Below the pieces are notes generated by a model. It saw nothing but the letters and a program-made list of their open reading frames with translations, had not been told where the DNA came from and did no database searches. DNA of 10,928 nucleotides from Flammeovirgaceae bacterium (GTDB lineage Bacteria > Bacteroidota > Bacteroidia > Cytophagales > Cyclobacteriaceae), in assembly GCA_003229495.1 (NCBI GenBank), contig QIEB01000088.1:1-10928 (forward strand). Reading direction: 5' to 3'. The translations under genes were made by a program, and so were the position numbers. Positions 1 to 5,929 of this stretch are shown here, piece by piece. How positions within the stretch are numbered: position 1 is the first letter of the stretch; each line of letters starts with the position of its first letter.

Positions 1-235
1 CTTCACTAATGTAACCCAGGTGTAATGAGAATTGTGAGCGCTGAATGGACTCTAGTGCCAGTAAGCTGTCAATTAATTGAAAAAGCTGCAACGTTTCCAG
101 ATCCTCCTCGGGTAACTCCGTTATGCTTGAGTCCACAGAATCTAAAAAAGAACTTTGAGCGCTCAACTGGGCGCTCAAAGTTACTACCATAACAAATGTG
201 GTTAATGTGGAGTTTATCCAGCCTGATTTGAACAT
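1..235 (-). CDS. Secreted protein of unknown function, C-terminus beyond the window
   Basis: An open frame starts with ATG at 235-233 and stays open to the left edge (78 codons seen). The first 27 or so residues look like a signal peptide: MFKSGWINSTL, a hydrophobic stretch (TTFVMVVTLSAQL), then a probable cleavage site at SAQS. After that comes an acidic segment (SVDSSITELPEEDLETL) and then FQLIDSLLALESIQRSQFSLHLGYISE, whose alternating end could be the first strand of an outer-membrane beta-barrel, although that is a guess. The start lies 21 bases after the stop of the Spy-like gene on the same strand, so it is most likely the fourth gene of the sigma-factor operon. No family is recognised from this fragment. 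The signal peptide and operon position are seen; the location in the envelope is inferred. Confidence 0.6.
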   Translation of the reverse strand, partial: MFKSGWINSTLTTFVMVVTLSAQLSAQSSFLDSVDSSITELPEEDLETLQLFQLIDSLLALESIQRSQFSLHLGYISE

Positions 236-256
236 AAGAGCAGAGATAAAAACAGT

Positions 257-757
257 TTAATCGCGATATCTGTCCCGTGCCCGGTCACGGAAATGTTCCC
301 TGTCTTGTAATCTTTGCTGACGCACCTTGTGTTGCCTGGCTTGTTGTAGCCGTCGTAGTAAAATACCTCTAAAATCTCGCTCTGCTTTTCGTAATGAGGC
401 CACTTGTTGAGTGGAGATTACGTCCAGCATTTTCTTTGAATATTCTTTTTCCAGGTTTAAACGGTTTTGTTTTAGTTCTAACTCTAGCTCAACCATTCGC
501 CTGCTTTCTTCATCAGAAGCCACCTTAGGGTCAATACTGGTCCTGAACTGCCGGAATCCTTTAGCCGCATCGTGATTTCGCATTCGGTATTCACGGTAAA
601 GGGGCCAGAAACGTTCTGCCTGGGCCGGAGTCAAACCCAACCGTTCGGTAATGAAACCAATTCTGGCGCTTTCAATTTTTTCCTTTGCCTTGGGGTTTTG
701 AGCAAAAACGCCCGTCCCTAACAAGGTGAATATCAATATGGTTACAATTTTTTTCAT
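257..757 (-). CDS. Spy/CpxP-like periplasmic protein, likely sensor partner of the ECF sigma factor
   Basis: The chosen start is ATG 757-755, giving 166 residues, because it places a clean signal peptide at the N-terminus (MKKIVTILIFTLLGTGVFAQ). A GTG at 775 that overlaps the upstream stop (TAGTG) and an ATG at 763 would only add residues before it. The mature part is helical and charged. It carries the LTPAQAERFWPLYREY segment, the LTxxQ-type motif of Spy/CpxP-like proteins, which Bacteroidota annotations often call a sensor of ECF-type sigma factors. The last 44 residues are very basic (about 16 Arg/Lys against 7 Asp/Glu) and end in repeated R-D pairs. The gene directly follows the anti-sigma-like gene. 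A role as a periplasmic chaperone or stress sensor that modulates the anti-sigma factor is inferred from the family and the position; the signal peptide and motif are seen. Confidence 0.85.
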   Translation of the reverse strand: MKKIVTILIFTLLGTGVFAQNPKAKEKIESARIGFITERLGLTPAQAERFWPLYREYRMRNHDAAKGFRQFRTSIDPKVASDEESRRMVELELELKQNRLNLEKEYSKKMLDVISTQQVASLRKAERDFRGILLRRLQQARQHKVRQQRLQDREHFRDRARDRYRD

Positions 758-774
758 GCCCATTAAAATTATCA

Positions 775-1224
775 CTATAATAAACTGTCCTGTATATCGA
801 ACTCATCGTACAATTGCATCAGGGTTTCGTCTTCAATATTCAGATTATCGAACAGTGGATCATGCAGATCCTCAAGCTCTAACGAAAGCGCCCGAAGGTC
901 AACTTCTTGTAATATTTCCTCATTGGTCAGGTCCAAACCTTCAAGATATTGGATTATTTCATCAGAAGTCACTTCTGAAAGCAGCTCATCAAAACCTGGA
1001 ACCGATTCCTTATTGTTCAGGAGACCACTATATAGTGCAATCAGCACCATTACCGCGGCAACCGGTACCAGCTTCAAAATTCCCACCCAATACCACTGCG
1101 CCCTCCTGACGGGTTTATTTGCCGTCTTGGCCTGAATAATCCCGGGTAACTTGTCAAAGTACCTCTCAGGAGGCCCAGTAAATACCTGACGCTTTTTTAT
1201 ATCTTCTAGTCGATACTTTTTCAT
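775..1224 (-). CDS. Single-pass membrane anti-sigma-like protein
   Basis: This 149-residue protein has a basic cytoplasmic N-terminus of about 45 residues with the FTGPPERYFDKLPGIIQAK motif, which resembles the 'F-x-x-P-x-x-YF-x-x-LP' start of Bacteroidota proteins encoded next to ECF sigma genes. One transmembrane helix follows (about residues 46-69, WYWVGILKLVPVAAVMVLIAL). The tail (70-149) is strikingly acidic, with about 24 Asp/Glu and only two Lys/Arg. No HxxxCxxC zinc anti-sigma motif is present, so it would be a non-canonical anti-sigma factor. Its gene starts 46 bases after the sigma stop, and its TAG overlaps an upstream GTG of the next frame. Topology and charge are seen directly; anti-sigma function is inferred from gene order. 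It could instead be only a membrane accessory protein of the module. Confidence 0.75.
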   Translation of the reverse strand: MKKYRLEDIKKRQVFTGPPERYFDKLPGIIQAKTANKPVRRAQWYWVGILKLVPVAAVMVLIALYSGLLNNKESVPGFDELLSEVTSDEIIQYLEGLDLTNEEILQEVDLRALSLELEDLHDPLFDNLNIEDETLMQLYDEFDIQDSLL

Positions 1225-1270
1225 TTTTTAAACACCTTCACAGGCTTTGACATTAATACTCAGTAAAGGT

Positions 1271-1852
1271 TTAATCCCGGTTAATAATTTTTTCAATCTT
1301 TTTTACCGCGTGGTGATAACTGGCTTTAAGTCCCCCTACACTGGTGCCGGTAATTTCAGCGATCTCATCATATTTCATATCATCGAAATATTTCATGTTA
1401 AATACCAATCTTTGCTTGTGTGGAAGGGTCAAAAGGGCTTTCTGCAGTTTAATTTCAATCGCATCTCCATCCATTTGAACAGACATATCCAATTTGCTTA
1501 CCAGTATGTCCTGGTAATCGGTTAAAGACAACAAGGAAACTCGTTTTTTCTTTTTAAGAAAGTTCAGGCATTCATTGGTTGCGATACGGTAGATCCAGGT
1601 GAACAACTTTGAGTCCTGTCGAAAACGGTGTAAATTTTTCCATACCTTAATAAACACCTCCTGAACTACATCATCGGTATCGTCGTGGTCCAGCACCATT
1701 TTTCGAACGTGCCAATAAATGCGCTCCTGATATTTTCTTACCAGCTGATTGAAAGCAAAATTTCGGGTATCCTCCCTGGTAAGTTTTTCAATTAACTCCT
1801 GGTCTTTCAAATAACTTTCGGTTGCTTTCAACTCCTTTGACAACACTACCAT
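1271..1852 (-). CDS. ECF-family RNA polymerase sigma factor
   Basis: This 193-residue protein has the two-domain layout of group 4 (ECF) sigma-70 factors. Region 2 spans about residues 34-103, with DDTDDVVQEVFIKVWKNL (core-polymerase binding) and FTWIYRIATNECLNFLKKKK (-10 recognition). A linker of about 30 residues follows, then region 4 at about 136-190, with LLTLPHKQRLVFNMKYF and the helix-turn-helix YDEIAEITGTSVGGLKASYHHA that would read the -35 element. Length is normal for the family. The ATG at 1852 is used; no Shine-Dalgarno sequence is visible, as is usual in this phylum. It is the first gene of a leftward operon with the anti-sigma-like, Spy-like and secreted proteins. The class is certain; the signal and regulon cannot be told from the sequence. 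Confidence 0.97.
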   Translation of the reverse strand: MVVLSKELKATESYLKDQELIEKLTREDTRNFAFNQLVRKYQERIYWHVRKMVLDHDDTDDVVQEVFIKVWKNLHRFRQDSKLFTWIYRIATNECLNFLKKKKRVSLLSLTDYQDILVSKLDMSVQMDGDAIEIKLQKALLTLPHKQRLVFNMKYFDDMKYDEIAEITGTSVGGLKASYHHAVKKIEKIINRD

Positions 1853-1856
1853 GATA

Positions 1857-1868
1857 TGGTTTAAACCA
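1857..1868. promoter_or_regulatory. 12-bp perfect palindrome just upstream of the sigma start
   Basis: TGGTTTAAACCA lies 5 bases before the sigma-factor ATG and is a perfect palindrome. It could be an operator or part of the translation start region. A chance occurrence in AT-rich leader sequence is possible, so it is recorded only as a candidate. No convincing TAnnTTTG box was found for this operon; TAATTTTA, about 40 bases further upstream, is the nearest approach. Confidence 0.25.
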
Positions 1869-2136
1869 GGTTACAACTTAATGGTAGCCACACTAAACTA
1901 AAATTAGAAATTCACCAAACAGGCAGACGTGTACTATAAACGCGAAAAATATTTAGTTTTTTGAGGTTTCACCCTGAAGAAATGAAGATTGGTTTGACAA
2001 TTGGAGCATGGAGCATAGGTATAGCGCATAGCACTTGAACCTTTGATAATTGTGTGAGGCAAATTGTTTTGGCAATTCTCTTACAGGGGTATCGTTTTTT
2101 AGGGAAATTGTGGTTTTTATTACCAAAATTATATAG
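1869..2136. other. Non-coding spacer upstream of the sigma operon
   Basis: No supported gene lies here. A minus-strand open frame crosses it, but it has no signal peptide, recognisable domain or conserved-looking composition, and it runs through the short repeat at 2003-2030 and the RNA-like structure further right, so it is taken as spurious. The promoter of the sigma operon should lie at the left end of this stretch, and that of the candidate RNA at its right end. Confidence 0.5.
2003..2030. repeat. Short 7-bp-period repeat
   Basis: GGAGCAT occurs twice in tandem (2003-2009, 2010-2016), followed by two looser heptads, AGGTATA and GCGCATA. The period and the intergenic location match the better-preserved 7-bp-unit element at 3901-3973, although the unit sequence differs. 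It is too short and degenerate for a firm call. Confidence 0.4.
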
Positions 2137-2144
2137 TAAATTTG
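2137..2144 (+). promoter_or_regulatory. Bacteroidota -7 promoter box (TAAATTTG) of the candidate RNA
   Basis: TAAATTTG matches the Bacteroidota -7 consensus TAnnTTTG exactly and points rightwards, with transcription expected to begin near 2150. The -33 TTG/TTTG element is poor: TTG at 2108-2110 is too far upstream, and a T-run at 2114-2118 is the only thing at normal spacing. The identical octamer is found upstream of the M1 peptidase gene. Confidence 0.4.
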
Positions 2145-2149
2145 ACTAA

Positions 2150-2402
2150 CAAAAACATTACCCACTTGAGTTAGGACACGTTTTTTAAACCTAACAGTTA
2201 ATATAAACCGGGTGAGTTTGTTTTCAAAACCGGGCCTCATCACGCCGTAGGCGTGACCTCGTGATGTTCGCGCATTGCAGGTTAACAGTGGATGGTTGCG
2301 ATTTGCAAATAGCTCAAATCTTGTCGTAAAGAGGTTTAATAAACCTCCGGGCTCAAGTTGGTTACATGAAACCCTGAAGTATACTTCGGGGTTTCATTTT
2401 TA
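2150..2402 (+). ncRNA. Candidate structured small RNA, no known family
   Basis: The ends pair. The segment 2160-2170 (ACCCACTTGAG) is complementary to 2352-2362 (CTCAAGTTGGT) with one mismatch, forming a closing helix around about 180 bases. Inside are hairpins GTTAGG/CCTAAC (2170-2175 with 2190-2195, sharing one base with the closing helix), TCACGCC-GTA-GGCGTGA (2240-2256), GATTTG/CAAATC (about 2300-2319) and GAGGTTT-AAT-AAACCTC (2331-2347). A TAnnTTTG box precedes the segment and an intrinsic terminator with a T-run follows immediately on the same strand. This promoter, closing-helix and terminator layout recalls 6S RNA or other independent ncRNAs. No tmRNA, RNase P or SRP RNA core sequence was seen. 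A divergent 6S RNA is possible. The pairings are seen; that it is transcribed is inferred. Confidence 0.4.
2365..2402 (+). terminator. Intrinsic terminator
   Basis: ATGAAACCCTGAAG pairs with CTTCGGGGTTTCAT through 14 base pairs (one G-T wobble), with a TATA loop, followed by a run of five T on the plus strand. The T-run shows it ends rightward transcription, which has no source nearby except the candidate RNA. The same hairpin would also form in leftward gdhA transcripts just after the stop codon at 2410, but no T-run follows on that strand. Confidence 0.8.
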
Positions 2403-2409
2403 ATACGGT

Positions 2410-3702
2410 TTATGGGAACACTCCTAATTCCATATAGCTGAGGGCAATTTTATCCAATGAATTGATGAAAGCTGCTGTACGCAGGTTCTCTACTTCCTTT
2501 GCTTTTCTTATTTCGTTTATCTCATGGTAAGCGGTTACCATTACTCCCTCAAGTCCGGAATCAACTAACTCGAATTCACCAGCTCCTTTGATCAGTTGCG
2601 TGCGCTGCTTAAAAGTCAAGTTGGTATCACTGGCATCTTCAATGGCGCTAACCATCATTTCGTTATTCAACTCATTATACCTTTTGTTTATCTTGCCAAA
2701 GGACACCCTGCTGATATTCTTTAACCATTCGAAGTACGATACAGTTACACCCCCGGCATTTAAATACAGGTCCGGAATGATGAACACCCCCCGCTTGAGC
2801 AAAATCTTTTCGCCATCAGCAGTAATAGGGCCATTTGCCGCCTCCGCTATAATTTTTGCTTTTATCTTTCCGGCATTTTTTTTAGTGATCTGGTTTTCCA
2901 GCGCTGCAGGTACCAGGATTTCACATTCATATTCCAGAAGGTCCTGTCCGTTTTTAATATTTTTAGCACCTTCGAAATTCACAATGCTACCGGTATCCAT
3001 ACGGTGCTTATGTACAGCTTCAACATCAAGACCATCTTCCTTGTATATTCCCCCCTCGAACTCAGCAATACCAATAATAGTGGCTCCATTTTGCTGCAAA
3101 TTTAGACCTGCATAGTACCCTACGTTGCCCAAACCCTGAATGATCACTCGCTTATCTCCTATACCTGGGTAAAGTCCCAGCTTTTGCATGTCTTCATATC
3201 CATCCACAGCCTCCCTGATCCCAAAATAAACGCCCCTTCCTGTGGCCTCGGTCCTTCCCCTTATTCCATGTTGGCTCAGAGGTTTTCCTGTTACACAGCC
3301 CATGGCATTTACCTGTTCCGAATTAAAGGTCATATAGGTGTCCGCAATCCAGGCCATCTCTCTGGGCCCGGTGCCATAATCCGGCGCCGGTACATCAACT
3401 GCCGGTCCGATAGAGTTATTCTTTATTAATTCTGAAGTAAATCTTCTGGTAATTCTTTCCAATTGGTCAATACTAAACTTGTTCGGATTTATTTTTACCC
3501 CACCCTTAGCCCCGCCAAACGGTACATTGACCAAGGCACATTTATAAGACATCAGGGCAGCCAATGCCTTTATTTCGTCTTCGCCAACCGTTGAACTGTA
3601 ACGTATGCCACCCTTTACCGGTGCCTTGTGGTGACTATGCTGGACCCGATAGGCTTCAATCACCTTAAATTTGCCTTTTTGTAAGCGCAGTGGAAAACAC
3701 AC
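2410..3702 (-). CDS. gdhA: Glutamate dehydrogenase (ELFV family), 5' end put out of frame by an 8-bp duplication
   Basis: The enzyme interconverts glutamate with 2-oxoglutarate and ammonia using NAD(P)H. Counted from the GTG at 3702, the 430-residue frame shows the family's substrate and catalytic residues: K30 in VKGGIRY, K54 in MSYKCALVNVP, catalytic K66 in GGAKGG, D108 in PAPDYGTG, and the Rossmann loop GLGNVG at 190-195. The C-terminal segment NAGGVTVSYFEW is typical. Full-length relatives have about 470 residues. The missing 41 are present upstream (3703-3833), but a tandem 8-bp repeat separates the ATG from the rest. The GTG at 3702 is therefore only the first possible in-frame start, not the ancestral one, and translation from it would lack the first helices of the substrate domain. 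Either the gene is broken or variable, or the duplication is an assembly error. The body of the gene shows no decay, which suggests a recent event. Confidence 0.95.
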   Translation of the reverse strand: MCFPLRLQKGKFKVIEAYRVQHSHHKAPVKGGIRYSSTVGEDEIKALAALMSYKCALVNVPFGGAKGGVKINPNKFSIDQLERITRRFTSELIKNNSIGPAVDVPAPDYGTGPREMAWIADTYMTFNSEQVNAMGCVTGKPLSQHGIRGRTEATGRGVYFGIREAVDGYEDMQKLGLYPGIGDKRVIIQGLGNVGYYAGLNLQQNGATIIGIAEFEGGIYKEDGLDVEAVHKHRMDTGSIVNFEGAKNIKNGQDLLEYECEILVPAALENQITKKNAGKIKAKIIAEAANGPITADGEKILLKRGVFIIPDLYLNAGGVTVSYFEWLKNISRVSFGKINKRYNELNNEMMVSAIEDASDTNLTFKQRTQLIKGAGEFELVDSGLEGVMVTAYHEINEIRKAKEVENLRTAAFINSLDKIALSYMELGVFP

Positions 3703-3833
3703 ATGTAGGACGCTGTTACACTGCTTGATTTGCTGAACAAGCCCGGGCGGGTGTTTGGTAAACCTGGCAGCATTATCAACGTAGCTGTTAACATCGTCGA
3801 AGAATCGAAGAAACTATACGAATTACTACTCAT
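3703..3833 (-). pseudogene. gdhA: Out-of-frame 5' end of gdhA
   Basis: ATG at 3833 begins MSSNSYSFFD and then leaves the gdhA frame. In the downstream frame the codons from 3798 to 3703 read DDVNSYVDNAARFTKHPP and then GLVQQIKQCNSVLH, joining directly to VCFPLRLQ. This matches the usual N-terminus of Bacteroidota glutamate dehydrogenases (FFEDV...Y.DKAA.FT..P.GLLEQIK.CN.VY..HFP). The downstream frame meets a TAG at 3816-3814, so no single frame spans the whole gene. Deleting one of the two TCGAAGAA copies restores one continuous frame of about 471 codons. In its present state the ATG frame ends at a TGA after 57 codons. Confidence 0.85.
3797..3812. repeat. Tandem 8-bp duplication (TCGAAGAA x2) in gdhA
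   Basis: Two perfect adjacent copies, 3797-3804 and 3805-3812. Eight is not a multiple of three, so the extra copy shifts the reading frame. It could come from replication slippage, from an excised insertion sequence that left its 8-bp target duplication, or from an assembly error. Confidence 0.9.
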
Positions 3834-3900
3834 AATGCGGATTGGTTAATGTATGGATAATTTAGTGTTTTCCATTTAATAATGAAACTCCGGGGGGTAT

Positions 3901-3973
3901 GGGACGAGGGACGAAGGACGAGGGACGAGGGCACCCTAAAACCCTATCTCCCTCGTCCTTCGTCCCTCGTCCC
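3901..3973. repeat. Perfect 25-bp inverted repeat made of 7-bp units
   Basis: The left arm (3901-3925) reads in heptads GGGACGA, GGGACGA, AGGACGA, then GGGA. The right arm (3949-3973) is its exact reverse complement. The 23-base loop holds another unit plus ACCCTAAAACCCTAT. The element begins 9 bases after the serA stop codon at 3983 and ends about 70 bases before the gdhA ATG, so a leftward transcript would fold it into a very stable hairpin. There is no T-run on either strand, so it is not an ordinary intrinsic terminator, although it may still block or protect RNA. The spacer between it and gdhA (3834-3900) shows no clear promoter box. Confidence 0.9.
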
Positions 3974-3982
3974 TGGTAATCC

Positions 3983-5869
3983 CTAATACAACACCCTGAA
4001 TCTAATGGTATCTTCGATACTTTTCAGGTCATCAATCATTCGCTGGTGATATTTCTTGTCGATGTCGGTGATCACGTAGCCAATGGTTTCGTTTGTTTTT
4101 AGATACTGACCTACAATATTGATCTGATGTTTAGCAAAATCCTGATTCATTTTGGCAAGAATGCCGGGAACATTGTGATGTATGTGCATCAACCTATGGG
4201 CATTTTGTAAAGTTGGAAGTAGCACCTGCGGAAAATTTACACTGTTCGAAGTGCTTCCGGTATTGATGTATTGTATGATTTGATTAGGCACAAAATCTCC
4301 TATGTTCTCCTGGGCTTCCTGAGTACTTCCCCCAATATGAGGAGTTAGCAGGGTGTTTGGAAGTCCTCGCAGTAGTGAAACGAACTGCTCCTGGTTGTTC
4401 TGAGGTTCCTGGGGGAACACATCTATGGCAGCCCCTACTAAATGACCGGATTCCAAGTTTTCCTTTAGTGCCTCCAGATCTACTACCAGCCCCCGGCTTA
4501 AATTGATGAATGCTGAGCCTTCTTTCATTTTCATGAACAGGTCCCTGCCGAAAAAATTAGTATTGCTTTTGCGGCCATCTACATGCAATGACACCACGTC
4601 TGCAATAGCCAGGAGCTCATCCATGCTTTGGCATCGCCGTACATTTCCAAGAGCTAGCTTTTCTACCAGGTCATAATAATAAACCTCCATCCCCAAGTTC
4701 TCAGCCAACACAGACAACTGTGAACCAATATTCCCATATCCGACTATGCCCAGTTTTTTGCCTCGAATCTCAAAGCTGGCTTTGGCAGACTTATGCCAGG
4801 TCCCTGCATGCATCTCTTTAGTTCGCTCTGGTATTTTCCTCAGCAACATAATAATCTCAGCGATCGCCAATTCCACTACTGACCTGGTATTACTGAATGG
4901 TGCATTGAACACCGCTACTCCCTTGCGAAGACAAGCCTGAAGATCGATCTGGTTGGTACCAATACAAAATGCTCCCACAGCTAGCAGGCGGCGGGCATTG
5001 GCTATAACTTTCTCTGTGATTTGTGTTTTTGACCTGATTCCAAGGATAGATACCGTCTTAACCTGTTCCGCTAACTCATCCTCATCCATACCATCCGAAT
5101 GTACCTCTACCTGGTACCCCTCTTCCTTCAAAGATCTTTCAGCCATCGGGTGGATATTCTCCAGTAAAAGCACCTTTATTCTATTCTTCGGATATGAAAT
5201 TGCCTTATTCATTTTGTTTATATAAAGTACCTCATCCAAGCTAGGGGCCACGTGATCGGCCTTTTTCAATACTTTTTCCCTGGTCACGTTTTCTGTAAAA
5301 GCATAGAACTTATGGGCAAGTCCGGCTTCTTTGATCTCATAATCAGTGTATCCATCTCCAATTACTGAAACTTCTCCCTTTAATTTTAGCCGCTCGATCT
5401 GCCTGGCCTTGCCATTGTTCCTGGACAAAATATTGTCTTCATCGAACCCCACGATCCTACCCTGATGATCGAATTTAAAGGAGTTTGCATACACATGATC
5501 AGCCTTAACCCCATACTGCGTAACTATGGGCACCACAAACTCCTTAAACCCGTTTGATAGTATATAAATATTATCAGCATGTTCCCTGAAAAATTCCTCA
5601 TTCCTGTGAAAGGACTTAGAAATTCTCGCTTTTAACAGAGCCACCAACTCTACCAGATGCTCCTTTCTTGCTTCCAAAAGCTTCAGTCGTTTAGTAAGGG
5701 AATCTCGGAATGACATTCCACCATCCATTCCATGATCGGTAATTTCTTTGATTTTTTGTAGGCGTTCTGTACGCTGTCGCGAATCCGATAAGGAAATCTC
5801 ACCCAACAGATCTAAAGCCTCCACTTTAGTGAAGGTGCTGTCGAAATCAATAATAAAGTACTTTTTCAC
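3983..5869 (-). CDS. serA: Fused phosphoserine phosphatase-like / D-3-phosphoglycerate dehydrogenase
   Basis: The 628-residue fusion covers the first and last steps of serine synthesis. Residues 1 to about 220 form a HAD phosphatase: nucleophile motif DFDST (D8, D10), S105 in ILSNG, K154, and GDGYTDYE with D172 and D176. Residues about 231-545 are D-3-phosphoglycerate dehydrogenase: NAD-binding GYGNIG (377-382) with acidic D400, and catalytic R459 (INLSRG), E488 (DVFPQEP) and H511 (TPHIGGST). Residues about 557-628 form an ACT domain (HIHHNVPGILAKMN, INIVGQYL), close to the serine-binding domain of E. coli SerA, so feedback inhibition by serine is likely. All key residues are intact. The start is GTG at 5869, chosen because the phosphatase motif begins right after it (MKKYFIIDFDST). 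The middle enzyme, SerC, is not in the window. This fusion is known in Bacteroidota. Confidence 0.95.
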   Translation of the reverse strand: MKKYFIIDFDSTFTKVEALDLLGEISLSDSRQRTERLQKIKEITDHGMDGGMSFRDSLTKRLKLLEARKEHLVELVALLKARISKSFHRNEEFFREHADNIYILSNGFKEFVVPIVTQYGVKADHVYANSFKFDHQGRIVGFDEDNILSRNNGKARQIERLKLKGEVSVIGDGYTDYEIKEAGLAHKFYAFTENVTREKVLKKADHVAPSLDEVLYINKMNKAISYPKNRIKVLLLENIHPMAERSLKEEGYQVEVHSDGMDEDELAEQVKTVSILGIRSKTQITEKVIANARRLLAVGAFCIGTNQIDLQACLRKGVAVFNAPFSNTRSVVELAIAEIIMLLRKIPERTKEMHAGTWHKSAKASFEIRGKKLGIVGYGNIGSQLSVLAENLGMEVYYYDLVEKLALGNVRRCQSMDELLAIADVVSLHVDGRKSNTNFFGRDLFMKMKEGSAFINLSRGLVVDLEALKENLESGHLVGAAIDVFPQEPQNNQEQFVSLLRGLPNTLLTPHIGGSTQEAQENIGDFVPNQIIQYINTGSTSNSVNFPQVLLPTLQNAHRLMHIHHNVPGILAKMNQDFAKHQINIVGQYLKTNETIGYVITDIDKKYHQRMIDDLKSIEDTIRFRVLY

Positions 5870-5880
5870 CGAGTAGTTTT

Positions 5881-5915
5881 GAAATATCAGTCAAAAATAA
5901 GGAAATATCAGTCAA
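5881..5915 (-). promoter_or_regulatory. serA promoter region with two 14-bp direct repeats
   Basis: GAAATATCAGTCAA occurs at 5881-5894 and again at 5902-5915, exactly 21 bases apart (two helical turns). On the minus strand, a box TATTTTTG (5899-5892), a full match to TAnnTTTG, sits in the gap and overlaps the proximal copy, with the serA GTG about 22 bases further on. The spacing and placement suggest a two-site operator for a regulator of serA. The upstream -33 element is unclear: TTG at 5915-5913 is only 13 bases from the box. Confidence 0.5.
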
Positions 5916-5929
5916 TTATAGCTCTTACT

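Noticed and set aside
1953..2243. Minus-strand open frame of 96 codons
   Set aside because: It crosses the GGAGCAT repeat and the 5' half of the candidate RNA, has no domain or signal peptide, and its composition is not protein-like.
2221..2266. Hammerhead ribozyme on the minus strand (GTGATGAGGCC...TTTTGAAAAC)
   Set aside because: The CUGAUGA core is imperfect, and the sequence between the core and the GAA part cannot form stem II.
2281..2362. tRNA gene
   Set aside because: No T-loop GTTCRA motif, acceptor stem or anticodon arm could be assembled.
3660..3690. Programmed -1 frameshift restoring gdhA
   Set aside because: The only slippery-like site (C AAA AAG) is not a canonical heptamer and lies after the conserved N-terminus is already out of frame; the tandem duplication explains the shift better.
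3901..3973. Ordinary intrinsic terminator for serA
   Set aside because: The stem is strong and well placed but no T-run follows on the minus strand, so it is listed as an inverted repeat.
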